This document shows, piece by piece, positions 31,977-43,596 of a stretch of DNA of 64,000 bases. Position 1 is the stretch's first letter; the number at the start of each line of letters is the position of its first letter. A program made the translations under genes and the position numbers. The notes below the pieces were generated by a model. It was not told the DNA's origin and made no database searches. It worked only from the letters and a program-made list of their open reading frames with translations. This DNA comes from Alphaproteobacteria bacterium (GTDB lineage Bacteria > Pseudomonadota > Alphaproteobacteria > Micropepsales > Micropepsaceae): positions 62,001 to 126,000 of the forward strand of contig WGMH01000004.1 in the NCBI GenBank assembly GCA_016125165.1, given 5' to 3'.

Positions 31977-32729
31977 ATGGGGAACACGAATTTGGGTTCG
32001 GAATTGCACATGCACGCCGCAAGCAATGTGGCGAACAATCTTTTGCGCGCCTTGCGTGCGGATGATCTGGAGATCATCAAACCGATCCTGTCGGTATGGC
32101 AGGCGAAAAACGGTCAGGTTCTTCACGAGCCGGGCGACGTGGTGGAATTTGCATTCTTTCCCTGCGGACCCACGCTGTCGTCGTACACGGTCGTTCTGCC
32201 GAACGGTCATCATGTCGAAACCGCGATGATTGGCCGTGAAGGCGCGGCCGGCGGTATCGTCAGCAATGGACGCCTGCCTGCCTATGCGCGCTGCGTCGTC
32301 CATCATGGCGGCACCGTTCTGCGCGCGTCTCTTGGCGATATCGACAGGGTGAAGTCGCAATCACCCGCCATACGCAATCTCTTCTCGCGCTATGCCGATT
32401 GTCTGGTGGCGCAGGTGTTTCAGTCTGTGGCCTGCAATGCCGCACACACCATCGAACAGCGCACGGCCAAATGGGTGCTGGCGGCCATCGAGCGCACGGG
32501 CGATCGCACCATCACGCTCACGCAGGAACAGCTTGCGACCATGATGGGTGTGGGCCGCAGCTATGTGAGCCGCGTGATCCAGACTCTCAAATCCATCGGC
32601 GCGGTGGAAACACGGCGCGGCTCGCTTGTCATCCGCGACATGGAAACGATGAACCGCCTGAGTTGCCGCTGCAACGAAGCCGTGAAGGGTCACTTTCGCG
32701 AGGTCCTCGCCGGGGTCTATCCCGGCTAG
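31977..32729 (+). CDS. Crp/Fnr family transcriptional regulator
   Basis: A 250-residue protein with an N-terminal cyclic-nucleotide-binding-like beta-roll (about 30-150) and a C-terminal winged HTH_Crp domain (LTQEQLATMMGVGRSYVSRV, residues about 185-205). The nucleotide pocket signature (GE with Arg) is not obvious, so the effector is unclear. No FNR cysteine cluster is seen at the N-terminus; the C-terminal CRC is not the FNR arrangement. The start is ATG at 31977, or ATG at 32010. It is divergent from the HWE kinase by about 180 bp. Confidence 0.85.
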   Translation: MGNTNLGSELHMHAASNVANNLLRALRADDLEIIKPILSVWQAKNGQVLHEPGDVVEFAFFPCGPTLSSYTVVLPNGHHVETAMIGREGAAGGIVSNGRLPAYARCVVHHGGTVLRASLGDIDRVKSQSPAIRNLFSRYADCLVAQVFQSVACNAAHTIEQRTAKWVLAAIERTGDRTITLTQEQLATMMGVGRSYVSRVIQTLKSIGAVETRRGSLVIRDMETMNRLSCRCNEAVKGHFREVLAGVYPG

Positions 32730-32746
32730 GTCAAAGCATTCGTGCC

Positions 32747-33292
32747 CTAGGGCAGCTTCGTGTAGGTCGTCGTCATGGCGGTGCCGCGCGGCATTGGCTG
32801 CGTGGTGGTGAAAGCTGCGCCGCGGCAGCTATAGGTCATCGCGGAATCCTGCGGCCCCTGCGGATGCGTGTTCACGGTGATCGGGCGGCCATCGGGTCCG
32901 GTGATTGTCACCTTGCCCTGCGCATTCATGGCCTCTGTGAACAGCTTGAGCGTACCGCGCCCTGCCGACCAGTGCCCGCTCGCCTGCCCCTGCATGGTGC
33001 CGGTTCCGTGCATCGTGCCGTCATTGGCTTCCACATTCGCCTTGGCCGTGGCGTGACCCGTCATGAAGGTGCCATCGGCTTTCAGCGTGATGGTGTTGTT
33101 CTGCGCGGACATCGCCGTGACATGCGCCTTGTGAATGTTCTGGCGCATCCACTCTTCCGCGCCGCCCGATGTCATCTTCCAGGTGCCGACAAGACAGGCA
33201 TCGCGCGGTGCATGCGAATCCCATCCCGCCTGGGCGGCATCGGACATGGCCATGATGGCGCAGGCGGCAAGAACAACGGCATTGATGCGCAT
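32747..33292 (-). CDS. Exported protein of unknown function
   Basis: A 181-residue protein with a signal peptide (MRINAVVLAACAIMAMSDAAQAGW). Two Cys are well spaced (DACLVGTWKM near the N-terminus and YSCRGAAF near the C-terminus), suggesting a disulfide. The body, TLKADGTFMTGHATAKANV and GHWSAGRGTLKLFTEAMN, resembles a lipocalin-like small beta domain. I do not recognise a named family. It is convergent with the Crp gene (17 bp apart) and 58 bp upstream of parC's end on the other side. Confidence 0.65.
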   Translation of the reverse strand: MRINAVVLAACAIMAMSDAAQAGWDSHAPRDACLVGTWKMTSGGAEEWMRQNIHKAHVTAMSAQNNTITLKADGTFMTGHATAKANVEANDGTMHGTGTMQGQASGHWSAGRGTLKLFTEAMNAQGKVTITGPDGRPITVNTHPQGPQDSAMTYSCRGAAFTTTQPMPRGTAMTTTYTKLP

Positions 33293-33350
33293 GACCCTGA
33301 ACTCCTGTGGTGGCGGCAAAGTGTGCCACCAAGCCAGAGGAGCCGCCACG

Positions 33351-35594
33351 CTAAATCGCGAATTTGCCGCTCTTGGCCCAGCCGCGCGGAACCAGACGGC
33401 CCGCCTGCGCGCGCGCGCCCTTCCAGTCCTTCAACTCGTTCGGCGTGAAGGAGCGGTTGTTCTCGTCTTTCAGGCCTTCCTTCCATCGAAACGTGGTCGC
33501 GTCGAGCAGGCCGCCATCCTTGTAGCGCTGCAAATAATTGCCCTGCCCGCGTGCCATTTCGGGAAGATCGGCCAGCGGGAAAATCACCATCTTGCGGTTC
33601 TCGCCCACCGCAGCGATGGAATCGCCATCCACAAAGCGGCACACGGTCGCTTCTGATCCTGTCTTCACATTCATCACGCGCTTGCCCGCCTTGGTCATGG
33701 CGACGGCTTCGTCCTCGTTGGTGATGAAGCCGTGGCCCGATGTGGATGCGAGCAGCAACTTACGGCCTTCCGCATGCACAAACATCGACACGAGATCGGC
33801 GTCCGACGGCAGATCGATGAAGGTGCGAATGGCCTCGCCATTGCCGCGACCGCCCGGCAGCTTGGCGCAATCGAGCGTGAAGAAACGGCCATCGGTGGAG
33901 AACAACATCAGTCTGTCGGTCGTTTCCGCATGGACCCAGAAACGCTTCCGGTCGCCCTCGCGGTATTTGACGGCATCGCTCTCTTCGATGTGCCCTTTGA
34001 ACGATCGCAGCCAGCCCTTCTGCGAGCAAACGACGGTGATCGGCTCCTTCTCCACCTGCGTTTCGATGGTGGCGACTTCCTCGGCAATGGCGAGGAGCTT
34101 CTCCACATCCTTTGCGGCGGCGATCAGCGTGCGCCGTGCGCCGAGCTTGGTCTTGAGACCGAACTTGGCGTCGATCTCCCTGACTTCCTCAATCAGCTTT
34201 TCGTTCTTCAGATTCTCCGAACCGAGCAGCTTCTTGAGCGTCTTCTGCTCCTTGGAAAGCGCGTCGTGCTCCTGGCGGATTTCCATCTCCTCCAGCTTGC
34301 GCAGAGACCTGAGCCGCATGTTGAGGATGGCTTCCGCCTGCACCTCGGTCAGCTTGAACGCCTTGATGAGCGCGGGCTTCGGCTCATCTTCGGTGCGGAT
34401 GATCTTGATGACCTTGTCGAGGTTCAGAAAGACGGCGAGATAGCCTTCCAGCACCTCCAGCCGGTGCGCGATCTTTTCGAGGCGGTGTTTGCTGCGCCGT
34501 TCCAGCACCTCGCGCCTGTGATCGACGAACGCCAGCAGCGCTTCCTTCAGGCTCATCACCTTGGGCACGGTGCCCTTGTCGAGCACATTCAGATTGAGCC
34601 CGATGCGCGATTCCAGATCGGTCTGACGGAACAATTGCTCCATCAGGATTTCCGGCTCCACGGTGCGGCTCTTCGGCGTCAGCACAATGCGCACATCCTC
34701 GGCGCTTTCGTCATGCACGTCGTCCAGCAGCGGCAGCTTCTTGGCTTCCAGCAGCGCCGCGATGTTCTCGATCAGCTTCGCCTTCTGCACGCCATAGGGA
34801 ATCTGATCGACCACGATCTGATACATGCCGCGCTGGCCATCTTCCTTGAACCAGCGTGAGCGCACGCGGAACGAACCGCGCCCCGTGCGATAGGCTTCCG
34901 CGATGGCTTCCGGCGGATCGACCACGATGCCGCCGGTGGGAAAATCCGGCCCCTTCACGATGCCCGCTATCGTGGCGTCGCGAATGTTCGGATTGCCGAT
35001 CAGCTTGACCAGCGCCGCGCACAGCTCGCCCAGATTGTGCGGCGGCACATTCGTCGCCATGCCGACCGCAATGCCCGCCGAACCGTTGGCGAGAAGGTTC
35101 GGGAACGCCGCCGGCATGACCACCGGTTCTTCTTCCGCACCGTCATAGTTCGGCTTGAAATCGGTGGCGTTCTCGTCGAGCCCTTCGAGCATCGCCTGCG
35201 CCACTTCGGTCAGGCGCGCTTCGGTGTAGCGTTGGGCGGCGGCGTTATCGCCGTCGATGTTGCCGAAATTGCCCTGGCCGTCCACCAGCGGATAGCGCGA
35301 GGAAAAATCCTGCGCAAGCCGCACGAGCGCGTCATAAACCGCAAGCTCGCCATGCGGGTGGTATTTGCCGATCGTGTCGCCCACAACGCGCGCGGACTTC
35401 TTGAACGCCGAGTTGGGCGAAAGGTTGAGCGCCCGCATCGCCCACAGCACACGCCGGTGAACGGGCTTCAAGCCGTCGCGCGCATCGGGCAGCGCGCGCT
35501 GCGTGATGGTGGATAACGCATAGGCGAGATAGCGCTCGGAAAGCGCGCTCGAAAGCGGTTCGGAACGGATTTCGTCGTCAGCAGTGTTTGCCAT
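33351..35594 (-). CDS. parC: DNA topoisomerase IV subunit A
   Basis: A 747-residue protein, the usual length for alphaproteobacterial ParC, shorter than GyrA. It has the breakage-reunion region with ALSTITQRALPDARDGLKPV, the catalytic-tyrosine phrase AAQRYTEARLTEVAQAML, coiled-coil towers and a reduced C-terminal DNA-wrapping domain. With ParE it unlinks replicated chromosomes. The quinolone-region residues look normal by eye. It ends 58 bp before the exported-protein gene and starts 117 bp from recO, a spacer filled by paired repeats. Confidence 0.97.
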   Translation of the reverse strand: MANTADDEIRSEPLSSALSERYLAYALSTITQRALPDARDGLKPVHRRVLWAMRALNLSPNSAFKKSARVVGDTIGKYHPHGELAVYDALVRLAQDFSSRYPLVDGQGNFGNIDGDNAAAQRYTEARLTEVAQAMLEGLDENATDFKPNYDGAEEEPVVMPAAFPNLLANGSAGIAVGMATNVPPHNLGELCAALVKLIGNPNIRDATIAGIVKGPDFPTGGIVVDPPEAIAEAYRTGRGSFRVRSRWFKEDGQRGMYQIVVDQIPYGVQKAKLIENIAALLEAKKLPLLDDVHDESAEDVRIVLTPKSRTVEPEILMEQLFRQTDLESRIGLNLNVLDKGTVPKVMSLKEALLAFVDHRREVLERRSKHRLEKIAHRLEVLEGYLAVFLNLDKVIKIIRTEDEPKPALIKAFKLTEVQAEAILNMRLRSLRKLEEMEIRQEHDALSKEQKTLKKLLGSENLKNEKLIEEVREIDAKFGLKTKLGARRTLIAAAKDVEKLLAIAEEVATIETQVEKEPITVVCSQKGWLRSFKGHIEESDAVKYREGDRKRFWVHAETTDRLMLFSTDGRFFTLDCAKLPGGRGNGEAIRTFIDLPSDADLVSMFVHAEGRKLLLASTSGHGFITNEDEAVAMTKAGKRVMNVKTGSEATVCRFVDGDSIAAVGENRKMVIFPLADLPEMARGQGNYLQRYKDGGLLDATTFRWKEGLKDENNRSFTPNELKDWKGARAQAGRLVPRGWAKSGKFAI

Positions 35595-35618
35595 CGGTAC
35601 CCTATATCAAACGCACCA

Positions 35619-35727
35619 TGGCCCGGCTTGACCCGGCCACCCAGCGCGTCCGCGTCTGCGGGCGCGACAGACTCATTTCCGCGCGCTGACGCGCGCTACT
35701 GGGTGGCCGCCTCAAGGGCGGCCATGG
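35619..35727. repeat. Inverted pair of REP-like repeats (BIME-like) between parC and recO
   Basis: One arm (35619-35646) reads CATGGCCCGGCTTGACCCGG, then CCACCCAG. The other (35699-35727) reads CTGGGTGGCCGCCTCAAGGG, then CGGCCATGG. Each can form its own hairpin, and the outer parts pair with each other. A further GCGCGC-rich segment sits between. The recO stop codon (35712-35714) lies inside the second arm. Confidence 0.75.
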
Positions 35728-36464
35728 CGAGAACTAGCAGATTCGCGTTCCGCCATCTCCAGGAGGCGCAACCGCGCGGGCGGCGTCTGCTTGGCGTGCG
35801 GCACAAGCACACGCTCGGCGAGAAAATGCGCGGTCAGTTTCAGCCCCGCCACAAGATCTTCCGGCGCGCAGGCATTCTGCGAGGCGAGCAGGAACGGCGG
35901 CAGCTTCAGCATGCGATCTTTGTAGTCCTCGCCGCCCGCGCGCGAGACCGCCCGGCCCGAACGCGGCGAAACATATATCAAGTCCTCCGTCGCGCCCGTG
36001 GCGGCACAATGCGAAAGGTCCATGCCAAAGCCAAGTTCATCCAGCAGCCCCATCTCCCAGCGCACATACAGGGGCCCCCAATGCGAAAGCCCGTCTTCCA
36101 GCATCTGGTCGAGCAGCACCTCACCGGCTTCGAATACCGATGCATGCGGTTCGCGCTCCGGCAGTGCGGCGATGGCAACGGACGTAAAAGCGTTGAGCCC
36201 CGCAAGCGCGGCGCGGCTTTCCATTAAACCGGCACGGCTCTGTGCCGGTTCGGCCGTGAAACTTCCCAGATGCTCGTTCAGCCGGGCGCGCCACACCACA
36301 TGCAGCGTGTTGCCCGGTTGCAGCATCGCCTTGGATTTGCGCGAACCGCCGCCGCGCACCAGCCCCATATGGCGGCCGTGATCACGGGTCAGCGCATCGA
36401 CAATCGCCCCGCTTTCGCCGTGCGCACGGACGGACAGCACAATGGCGTCGTCAGACCATTCCAT
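35712..36464 (-). CDS. recO: DNA repair protein RecO
   Basis: A 250-residue protein with the N-terminal OB-fold (MEWSDDAIVLSVRAHGESGA and VRGGGSRKSKAMLQPGNTL) and a helical C-terminal part. RecO helps RecR load RecA onto SSB-coated DNA during gap repair. The usual zinc-binding Cys cluster is not complete, with only CAATG and CAPED near the domain. The last residues RHGRP come from the repeat that overlaps its 3' end. Its order after era is the standard alphaproteobacterial one. Confidence 0.92.
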   Translation of the reverse strand: MEWSDDAIVLSVRAHGESGAIVDALTRDHGRHMGLVRGGGSRKSKAMLQPGNTLHVVWRARLNEHLGSFTAEPAQSRAGLMESRAALAGLNAFTSVAIAALPEREPHASVFEAGEVLLDQMLEDGLSHWGPLYVRWEMGLLDELGFGMDLSHCAATGATEDLIYVSPRSGRAVSRAGGEDYKDRMLKLPPFLLASQNACAPEDLVAGLKLTAHFLAERVLVPHAKQTPPARLRLLEMAERESASSRHGRP

Positions 36465-36474
36465 TCCGTTACCC

Positions 36475-36605
36475 TGTCATGGCCCGCGAATGCGGGCCAC
36501 CCAGGTGACGGCTGGCAATATTTCGAAGGTGCATGCCTTTAATTTTGCCATCCGCTGAAGGCGTGCAGAACCCAACTGGGTGGCCCGCATTCGCGGGCCA
36601 TGACA
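36475..36605. repeat. Inverted pair of REP-like repeats between recO and era
   Basis: Arm one (36475-36504) begins TGTCATGGCCCGCGAATGCG and ends GGCCACCCAG. Arm two (36576-36605) begins CTGGGTGGCCCGCATTCGCG and ends GGCCATGACA. They are exact reverse complements over about 30 bp, separated by 71 bp. Each arm alone forms a GGCCCGC hairpin with loop GAAT or ATTC. The same unit occurs at 11593-11622. Confidence 0.9.
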
Positions 36606-36623
36606 ATTGCGTTTGGGTTCCGC

Positions 36624-37559
36624 TCAATTCTCGCCTTCCGGAAACTCCAGTCCCATCTCGCGGTAGTGCTCGCGTTCGTTCGCCCAGTTCTCGCGCACCT
36701 TCACGAACAGGAACAGGTGCACGCGGCGCCCGAAGATCTCTTCCATTTCCTTGCGCGCCAGTTCGCCGATGGTTTTCACCGTGCGTCCACCTTTGCCCAG
36801 AACGATGGGCTTCTGGCCTTCGCGCTCCACGAAGATCACCTGGTCGATCTTGACCGATCCATCCTTGCGCTCTTCCCACTTCTCGGTTTCCACCGTAGAG
36901 GCATAGGGCAGTTCGTCGTGCAGACGCAGATAAAGTTTCTCGCGCGTGATCTCGGCAGCCAGCAGACGCGAGGGAATGTCCGCCGCCTGATCCTCGGGAT
37001 AGAGCCATGGCCCCGGTCTCATGCGCGCAGCCACCCATTCGGCCACATCCTTCACATGCTCGCCCTTGAGCGCGCTGACCATGAAGGTCGCCTCGAATAT
37101 GCCTTCGGCATTCAGCTTTTCGACCAGCGGCAATAGATCGGTGCGCTTCATGCCATCGATCTTGTTGAGGATCAGCGCGGCCTTGCGTTCTGCTTTCTTC
37201 AATCCCTCCACGATCATGCGGGTGTCGCGCGCGGCAAGACCATCGGGATGGGCGGCAAGTTCGGGCGAATCCACGATCAGCAGCACCACATCGGCATCGC
37301 CCGCCCCGCTCCACGCCGCATTGACCATGGCGCGATCCAGACGGCGGCGCGGCTTGAAGATGCCCGGTGTGTCCACGAAAATGATCTGCGCGTCGCCTGT
37401 GATAGCAACGCCGCGCACGGCCATGCGCGTGGTCTGCACCTTGGGCGAAACGATCGAGACCTTCGATCCGACCAGTGCGTTCACAAGCGTGGACTTTCCC
37501 GCATTCGGCGCGCCCAACACGGCGGCAAAGCCGCAACGGGTCTTATGTTCTTCGCTCAC
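36624..37559 (-). CDS. era: GTPase Era, ribosome assembly
   Basis: A 311-residue protein with the P-loop GAPNAGKSTLVNAL, the G3 motif VDTPGIFKP, NKID for G4, and a C-terminal KH domain with VLGKGGRTVKTIGELARKEM. Era binds the 3' end of 16S rRNA during 30S maturation. The start codon is GTG at 37559, overlapping the rnc stop as GTGA, so rnc and era are co-translated. Confidence 0.97.
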   Translation of the reverse strand: MSEEHKTRCGFAAVLGAPNAGKSTLVNALVGSKVSIVSPKVQTTRMAVRGVAITGDAQIIFVDTPGIFKPRRRLDRAMVNAAWSGAGDADVVLLIVDSPELAAHPDGLAARDTRMIVEGLKKAERKAALILNKIDGMKRTDLLPLVEKLNAEGIFEATFMVSALKGEHVKDVAEWVAARMRPGPWLYPEDQAADIPSRLLAAEITREKLYLRLHDELPYASTVETEKWEERKDGSVKIDQVIFVEREGQKPIVLGKGGRTVKTIGELARKEMEEIFGRRVHLFLFVKVRENWANEREHYREMGLEFPEGEN

Positions 37560-38260
37560 GCCTTCATCAATCCCAGTTTGTCCATCATCGCGCGCGCGGC
37601 GGCCTGCTCGGCCTCGCGCTTGGAGGAACCTTCACCCAGTACCGGCTCTTCGCCATGCACGCTGACTTCAACGCGGAAGTGCGGCGCATGATCCGGCCCT
37701 TCACGTGTCACTAGCCTGTATACAGGCGCAGCGCGGCCTGCACCTTTGCGCCCTTGCGACCATTCTTGCAATGCGGTCTTGGCGTCGCGCATATCCGCAT
37801 TCAGATTGGCGAACGCATCGGCGAAATACCGGTCCACGAACACGCGCGCCGCATCCATCCCGCCATCAAGGTAGATCGCGGCGATCACTGCCTCGCAGAC
37901 GCCAGCAAGAATCGCCAGCTTCTTGCGCCCGCCGCTGCCCGCTTCGGAGGCTGCCAGAATGAGGTGTTCGGAAAGACCGGCGCTTTCGGCAGCCTTCGCG
38001 CAGGTGTCGCGCTTGGCGATGGCGTTGAATTTCAGCGCCAGCGCGCCTTCCGCGTCGCCGGGATAGAGCGCATGCAGACGTTCGGCCACGATCAGGCCAA
38101 GCACGCGGTCGCCCAGGAATTCCAGTCTCTCATTGGAGGCTTCGACGCTGGCGCTGGCATGGGTCAGCGCGCGCGCCAAAAGGGCGGCGTCCCTGAAGAC
38201 GTGACCAAGCGATTTGCCGAGGGCCCGGGCCTCAGCCAACCCAATGGAAGAGGCGTCCAT
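37556..38260 (-). CDS. rnc: Ribonuclease III
   Basis: A 234-residue protein with the RNase III signature ERLEFLGDRVLGLI near residue 47 and a C-terminal double-strand RNA-binding domain (TALQEWSQGRKGAGR, ending SKREAEQAAARAMMDKLGL). It cuts double-stranded RNA during rRNA and mRNA processing. The start MDASSIGLAEARALG overlaps the end of lepB by 29 bp; no better downstream start was found. Confidence 0.93.
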   Translation of the reverse strand: MDASSIGLAEARALGKSLGHVFRDAALLARALTHASASVEASNERLEFLGDRVLGLIVAERLHALYPGDAEGALALKFNAIAKRDTCAKAAESAGLSEHLILAASEAGSGGRKKLAILAGVCEAVIAAIYLDGGMDAARVFVDRYFADAFANLNADMRDAKTALQEWSQGRKGAGRAAPVYRLVTREGPDHAPHFRVEVSVHGEEPVLGEGSSKREAEQAAARAMMDKLGLMKA

Positions 38261-39296
38261 AGCGGATCGCCCACGGCCACTTCCAGAATTCCCAGAATTG
38301 CGCGCTGCCATCGGTCGAGAAGAAGATGAGTTCGGCTTTGCCGACAAGGTTTTCGAAGGGAACGTAGCCCACACCGGCCCGGCTGTCGTCCGAATTGTCC
38401 CGGTTATCGCCCATCATGAAATAATGGCCGGCGGGCACGACGAACACGTCGGTATTGTCGCTGAGGCCATTGGGCGTGCAATCCAGCACCAGATAGGATT
38501 TGCCGTTTGGCAGCGTCTCGCGATAGCGCGGCACGCTTTCCCCAACGCCGGGGCACGGCGGATCGCCCACATAGTCGTCCACCCGTTCCTTCGGCACCGC
38601 CTTGTCATTGATGTAGAGCTGGCCGTTCAGCATCTGGATGCGATCGCCCGGAAGGCCGATCACGCGCTTGATATAGTCGGTGGAATTGTCGCGCGGCAGC
38701 TTGAACACCACCACATCGCCACGCTCGGGCGCCGAGCCGAACACGCGTCCGGAAATCGGCGCCATGCCGAACGGGAAGGAATAGCGGCTGTAGCCATAGG
38801 CATATTTCTCGACGAACAGATAATCGCCGATCAGCAGCGTGGCCTCCATCGAACCGGAGGGAATGTTGAACGGCTGGAACAGGAAGGTGCGGATCACCAG
38901 CGCGATGGCCAGCGCATAGGCGACCGTCTTCACCGTCTCCCACCAGCTCTCGCCTTCGCTCTGCGGCTTCTTGGCAACCGGCTTTGACGCGGGCTTCGCA
39001 GCGGCAGCGGGCTTTGGCGCGGGCGGCGGAGGCGAAGGTTCCACGGGCGCCGGCTCGGCATGGGTTTCTTCGGCATGCGCATGATCGTCATGACCATGAT
39101 CATCGTGACCATGATCATCGTGACCATGCCCGTCATGACCATGGTCATTGTGGCCATGGTCATCGTGGCCATGATCGTGTGCGGAGATTTGTGCCGATTC
39201 AGCCAATCCGGTTTCGGAGGTCTGCGGTTCCACGGCGGGATGCGCCGCTTCCGGATGCTCAGGCTTCTTGTCGTCGTCCGATGAAATATCGCTCAT
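38232..39296 (-). CDS. lepB: Signal peptidase I with His/Asp-rich cytoplasmic tail
   Basis: A 354-residue protein. The catalytic region is standard: a membrane helix about 122-140, then FNIPSGSMEATLLIGD (nucleophile S149), YIKRVIGLPGD (general base Lys about 210), and GHYFMMGDNRDNSDDSR near the C-terminus. The N-terminal 110 residues are odd: an acidic start, a stretch of repeated HDHGHDD units (about residues 40-79) and a Pro/Ala/Lys spacer. LepB removes signal peptides; the tail should face the cytoplasm if the helix is oriented with the catalytic domain outside, and looks metal-binding. Start MSDISSDDD with GGAAG upstream. It lies between acpS and rnc. Confidence 0.95.
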   Translation of the reverse strand: MSDISSDDDKKPEHPEAAHPAVEPQTSETGLAESAQISAHDHGHDDHGHNDHGHDGHGHDDHGHDDHGHDDHAHAEETHAEPAPVEPSPPPPAPKPAAAAKPASKPVAKKPQSEGESWWETVKTVAYALAIALVIRTFLFQPFNIPSGSMEATLLIGDYLFVEKYAYGYSRYSFPFGMAPISGRVFGSAPERGDVVVFKLPRDNSTDYIKRVIGLPGDRIQMLNGQLYINDKAVPKERVDDYVGDPPCPGVGESVPRYRETLPNGKSYLVLDCTPNGLSDNTDVFVVPAGHYFMMGDNRDNSDDSRAGVGYVPFENLVGKAELIFFSTDGSAQFWEFWKWPWAIRYGRLFHWVG

Positions 39297-39392
39297 GCCG
39301 CTTCCGCCGGACCCTTTCCCCAAGGGCCCTCTGCCCGTTCCCTGCGAAATGACCGGAGCAGGGCCCAGAGGTCAAGGCGAAGGGCCGCCTGC

Positions 39393-39815
39393 TCACGGAT
39401 TGGGCGCACCGTGCGACCCCTCTGCAACAGCCGAAATGATGACGATGGCCTGCGCCAGCGGAAAATCGTCGGTAATCGTTAAATCAATGACAGCCTTGTG
39501 ACCTGGCGGCGTGATTTCGCTCAACCGCTTCAGCGCGCCATTGGTGAGTTTCATCGTCGGCTTGCCGCCGGGCATGTTAACCACGCCCATGTCGCGCCAG
39601 AACACGCCGCGCCGAAGGCCCGTGCCGAGCGCCTTGGAACATGCCTCCTTCGCGGCGAAACGTTTCGCATAACTCGCCGCGCGCTGCGCCCGTCTGTCGG
39701 ATTTCACGCGCTCGGTCTCGGTGAAGATGCGCATCAGAAACCGGTCGCCGAACCGCTCGATGGATTTCTCCACACGGCGGATGTCGATGAGATCGGAGCC
39801 AAGACCGATGATCAT
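39393..39815 (-). CDS. acpS: Holo-[acyl-carrier-protein] synthase
   Basis: A 140-residue protein with [20 protein letters not shown] (metal-binding Asp) and the second motif [19 protein letters not shown] (Glu of the active site). It moves the 4'-phosphopantetheine arm from CoA to ACP. Its ATG overlaps the pdxJ stop as ATGA. Confidence 0.97.
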   Translation of the reverse strand: MIIGLGSDLIDIRRVEKSIERFGDRFLMRIFTETERVKSDRRAQRAASYAKRFAAKEACSKALGTGLRRGVFWRDMGVVNMPGGKPTMKLTNGALKRLSEITPPGHKAVIDLTITDDFPLAQAIVIISAVAEGSHGAPNP

Positions 39816-40552
39816 GCGCGCGCCTCGTCCATCAGCCTGCGCATTTCGCGGATGGAGTTTTCCAGGCCAACGAAGATCGCCTCGCCAACGAGAAAATGAC
39901 CGATGTTGAGTTCGCGGATTTCGGGAATGGCGGCGATGGGCTTCACATTGTCGTAAGTGAGGCCATGGCCCGCATGCACTTCAAGGCCAAGCCGCGCGGC
40001 GACGGCGGCGCTTTTGCGCGCGGCCTGAAGATGCACTTTCACCGCTTCGGCGTCGTTCGCGATCACCGCTTCGCAATAAGCACCCGTGCAAAGCTCCACC
40101 ACCGGCGCACCGAGATCGCGCGAGGCTTCGAGCTGACGCTCGTCCGGATCGACGAACATCGAAACGCGAATACCCGCATCCGCTAGCCGGCGCACATAGG
40201 GCACAAGATGATTGTGCTGTCCCGCCGCGTCGATACCGCCTTCGGTCGTGCGCTCTTCGCGCTTCTCCGGCACAAGGCACACCGCATGGGGCTTGTGGCG
40301 AAGCGCGATCTCCAGCATCTCGCCCGTAGCCGCCATTTCCAGATTGAGCGGAATGGTCAACTCGCGCGCCAGATTGTCGATATCCGCGTCGGAGATATGC
40401 CGCCGGTCTTCGCGCAGATGCGCGGTAATGCCATCGGCGCCAGCCGCCGCCGCCACGCGCGCCGCCCGCAGCGGATCGGGATAGGGCGCGCCACGCGCGT
40501 TCCGGATCGTCGCCACATGATCGATATTCACACCGAGGCGCAACTTGCTCAC
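39812..40552 (-). CDS. pdxJ: Pyridoxine 5'-phosphate synthase
   Basis: A 246-residue TIM-barrel protein with [19 protein letters not shown] at the start, [16 protein letters not shown] (substrate-binding His and Arg) and [15 protein letters not shown]. It condenses 1-deoxyxylulose 5-phosphate with aminoacetone phosphate to make pyridoxine 5'-phosphate. The start is GTG at 40552 in a GTGA overlap with the pyrE stop, chosen over a long unsupported upstream extension. Confidence 0.96.
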   Translation of the reverse strand: MSKLRLGVNIDHVATIRNARGAPYPDPLRAARVAAAAGADGITAHLREDRRHISDADIDNLARELTIPLNLEMAATGEMLEIALRHKPHAVCLVPEKREERTTEGGIDAAGQHNHLVPYVRRLADAGIRVSMFVDPDERQLEASRDLGAPVVELCTGAYCEAVIANDAEAVKVHLQAARKSAAVAARLGLEVHAGHGLTYDNVKPIAAIPEIRELNIGHFLVGEAIFVGLENSIREMRRLMDEARA

Positions 40553-41129
40553 TTCAGCACGCGCGTCCCGGGTTTCACGGCCGGAATGTTCTTCAGATGC
40601 GGCGGCAACTTGTCTGCCTTCCACGCCTCCACCTTCCACGCCGTCAGCGGGATGAATGGCACACCGAGCTTGAGCTTACCGCCGGTGCGATCGACCAATG
40701 CGGCAACGGCGACCGGCTTGCCGCCAGCCTTGCGAACGGCAGCGAGACATTCCTTGATCGAGGTGCCGGTCGAGACGATATCATCGACAATCAGAACCGG
40801 CTGTCCCTTGGTCAGTGTGAAGTTGCGGCGAAGCTGGAATTCGCCATCGACGCGCTCCACGAAGAAGGCGGGCAATCCAAGCTGACGGCCCATCTCGTAG
40901 CCCGGCACAATACCGCCCAACGCGGTGGAGACGATGGCGCTGAACGGCGTCTTCACCTGCGCGCGCACCTTCTTGGCCAACGCCTTCATCAGCTTTGCCG
41001 TGGTCTTCGCATTGGTGAAGATCAGCGACTTCTGCAGATAAAGGTCCGAGTGCAGGCCGCTGGCGAGGATGAAATGCCCCTCCAGAAGCGCACCGGCCTT
41101 TTTGAACTCGTTCAAAACCTTTTCCGGTT

Positions 41130-41133
<4 letters not shown>
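40549..41133 (-). CDS. pyrE: Orotate phosphoribosyltransferase
   Basis: A 194-residue protein with the PRPP-binding motif VLIVDDIVSTGTSIKECL (about residues 110-127) and the type I phosphoribosyltransferase core. It joins orotate to PRPP to form OMP in pyrimidine synthesis. The start is GTG at 41133, overlapping the rsh stop as GTGA. Confidence 0.96.
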
Positions 41134-43454
<2,321 letters not shown>

Positions 43455-43568
43455 GGGATAATCAATATAGGCGCGAAATCGGACCGTTAGAAATGAGAAA
43501 CGGGAAAGAAAGGCGGAACACCACGCCTCCCGCCCACCCAAGACGATGACCCCGGCGTGGCAGCTGGC

Positions 43569-43596
43569 TTGACGGCCATCTAAATTTGCATATTGT
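43569..43596 (+). promoter_or_regulatory. Putative sigma-70 promoter of gntR
   Basis: TTGACG (43569-43574) and TATTGT (43591-43596) are separated by 16 bp. Transcription would begin about seven bases after the -10, at 43603-43604, right at the A of the gntR ATG, giving a leaderless mRNA. Its -10 lies in the operator palindrome at 43588-43607. Confidence 0.5.

Noticed and set aside
36469-37536. 355-residue frame overlapping era on the same strand
   Set aside because: Era has all GTPase and KH motifs in another frame; this one runs into the palindromic repeats and has no domain.
39060-39180. His-codon repeats in lepB as a CRISPR-like or regulatory DNA array
   Set aside because: The repeats are short, in frame and lack spacers; they are a protein repeat.
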